Positions 5,078 to 5,394 of a stretch of 5,394 nt of DNA are shown here, in pieces. Origin of the DNA: Methanoregula sp. UBA154 (GTDB taxonomy: Archaea; Halobacteriota; Methanomicrobia; Methanomicrobiales; Methanospirillaceae); the NCBI GenBank assembly GCA_002502245.1, contig DAPW01000029.1, forward strand, positions 85,331 to 90,724, in the 5' to 3' direction. Below the pieces are notes generated by a model that was given only the letters and a program-made list of their open reading frames with translations, did no database searches and was not told where the DNA came from. The stretch's first letter is position 1. Every line of letters begins with the position of its first letter. Both the position numbers and the translations under genes were made by a program.

Positions 5078-5133
5078 GTGATTACCCCGTACTCAATCAC
5101 GTCAAACCAGGTTTGCCACAAAGGGTTTAGAAC

Positions 5134-5235
5134 ATGAGCCTGAAAGAGAAGTTCACTGAGTGGTGCATTCAACTACAAACAATTTCTGTTAATTGCATCA
5201 GGAAATTTCCGCACCGCTCAACCCCTGCCCGCTGA
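5134..5235 (+). CDS. Possible 33-codon upstream ORF of the aminomutase gene
   Basis: ATG 5134 opens a short frame beginning MSLKEKFTEWCIQLQ and continuing with a basic, cysteine-containing stretch (VNCIRKFPHRSTPAR). Its TGA stop at 5233-5235 falls in the loop of the hairpin at 5224-5243, 36 bp before the aminomutase ATG. The preceding GGG is a weak ribosome binding site. It could be a leader peptide, a remnant of a longer gene or a chance ORF. The N-terminal residues look protein-like, but there is no homology evidence. Confidence 0.25.
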   Translation: MSLKEKFTEWCIQLQTISVNCIRKFPHRSTPAR

Positions 5236-5243
5236 CGGGCAGG
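5224..5243 (+). promoter_or_regulatory. Perfect 8-bp hairpin in the aminomutase leader
   Basis: CCTGCCCG and CGGGCAGG pair around a CTGA loop, forming a very stable RNA stem. It ends 16 bases before the GAGGTGA ribosome binding site of the downstream gene. No T-tract follows, so it is not an obvious terminator. It may influence translation or mark the end of an upstream transcript. Confidence 0.55.
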
Positions 5244-5259
5244 ACATAACCCCAAACGC

Positions 5260-5266
5260 GAGGTGA
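5260..5266 (+). promoter_or_regulatory. Shine-Dalgarno GAGGTGA of the aminomutase gene
   Basis: GAGGTGA five bases before ATG 5272 is a near-consensus archaeal ribosome binding site and fixes the start. Confidence 0.85.
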
Positions 5267-5271
5267 CTTAA

Positions 5272-5394
5272 ATGAATCCCAAGTACATTACATCAATTTC
5301 CGAGCTTGACAACCTTGTCGGGCTTGCCCCGAAAGAGAGGGAGAAGATGGAGACGGTGACAGACCTGTTTCCGTTCCGCTCCAACGACTATTAT
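5272..5394 (+). CDS. kamA: KamA-family radical SAM protein (lysine 2,3-aminomutase-like), 5' end only
   Basis: Only the first 41 codons are in the window and the frame runs off the edge. The sequence MNPKYITSISELDNLVG, then LAPKEREKMETVTDLFPFRSNDYY matches the N-terminal region of KamA-type aminomutases, in which FR.NDYY precedes LSLI and a DP.DPI segment. Known members use a [4Fe-4S] cluster with S-adenosylmethionine and pyridoxal phosphate to move the alpha-amino group of L-lysine (or glutamate) to the beta carbon. In methanogens one branch (AblA) makes beta-lysine for the osmolyte N-epsilon-acetyl-beta-lysine. The CxxxCxxC motif and PLP lysine lie outside the window, so the substrate is open and the symbol denotes the family. 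Start and expression signals are strong (GAGGTGA at 5260-5266). Confidence 0.8.
   Translation, partial: MNPKYITSISELDNLVGLAPKEREKMETVTDLFPFRSNDYY

Noticed and set aside
5005..5130. Continuation of the 59-codon gene's frame after its TGA (open to a TAG at 5128-5130)
   Set aside because: The translated stretch is rich in Ser, Asn and Pro without helical pattern and contains a palindrome, so read-through or a split gene is not supported.
1..5394. CRISPR array, tRNA or rRNA genes, transposase or integrase
   Set aside because: I saw no regularly spaced short repeats, no tRNA cloverleaf with a TTCGA-type T-arm, no rRNA signature and no transposase or integrase motif in any frame examined.

Overview
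The window (5,394 bp, fairly GC-rich genes with more AT-rich intergenic stretches) looks like a chromosomal segment of a methanogenic archaeon, most likely of the order Methanomicrobiales (Methanoregula-like). This is an inference from gene content and signals: a regulator ending in a Bat-type HTH_10 domain (common in haloarchaea and Methanomicrobia), GAGGTG(A) Shine-Dalgarno sites, TATA-box-like promoters with probable leaderless starts, and the start of a KamA-family aminomutase whose sequence fits the archaeal branch. No 16S rRNA, tRNA or taxon-specific marker is present.

Layout. Positions 1-579 hold no convincing gene. They contain two diverged copies of a roughly 160-bp GC-hairpin repeat about 245 bp apart, then a short palindrome. 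Next comes rsgA (580-1671, +), a circularly permuted ribosome-assembly GTPase of a mainly bacterial family. Positions 1672-2237 form a convergent intergenic region with strong hairpins and perhaps a third, decayed repeat copy. A two-gene minus-strand operon follows: a four-helix membrane protein of unknown function (3237-2827) and an isoprenylcysteine-methyltransferase/PEMT-like integral membrane protein (2798-2238). A Bat-type HTH regulator (3348-3983, +) diverges from this operon across a short shared promoter region and is the obvious candidate regulator.

Downstream, the region looks rearranged. A fragment of a Na+/Ca2+-type antiporter (minus strand, 3984-4237) stops against the regulator's stop codon and lacks about three quarters of the protein. 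A ribbon-helix-helix DNA-binding protein (4629-4273, -) lies just upstream of that fragment. It is preceded by an AT-rich region with a perfect GTAATAA/TTATTAC inverted repeat plus a third half-site, a likely autoregulatory operator. A 59-codon helical gene (4825-5004, +) with a GTG start diverges from it. The window ends with the first 41 codons of a KamA-family radical-SAM aminomutase gene (5272 to the edge), preceded by a good Shine-Dalgarno, a perfect 8-bp hairpin and a possible 33-codon upstream ORF whose stop codon lies in the hairpin loop.

No large new defence or mobile system is evident. The observations most worth checking are the hairpin repeat family, the broken antiporter, the operator in front of the RHH gene, the divergent regulator/membrane-methyltransferase unit and the structured leader of the aminomutase gene.
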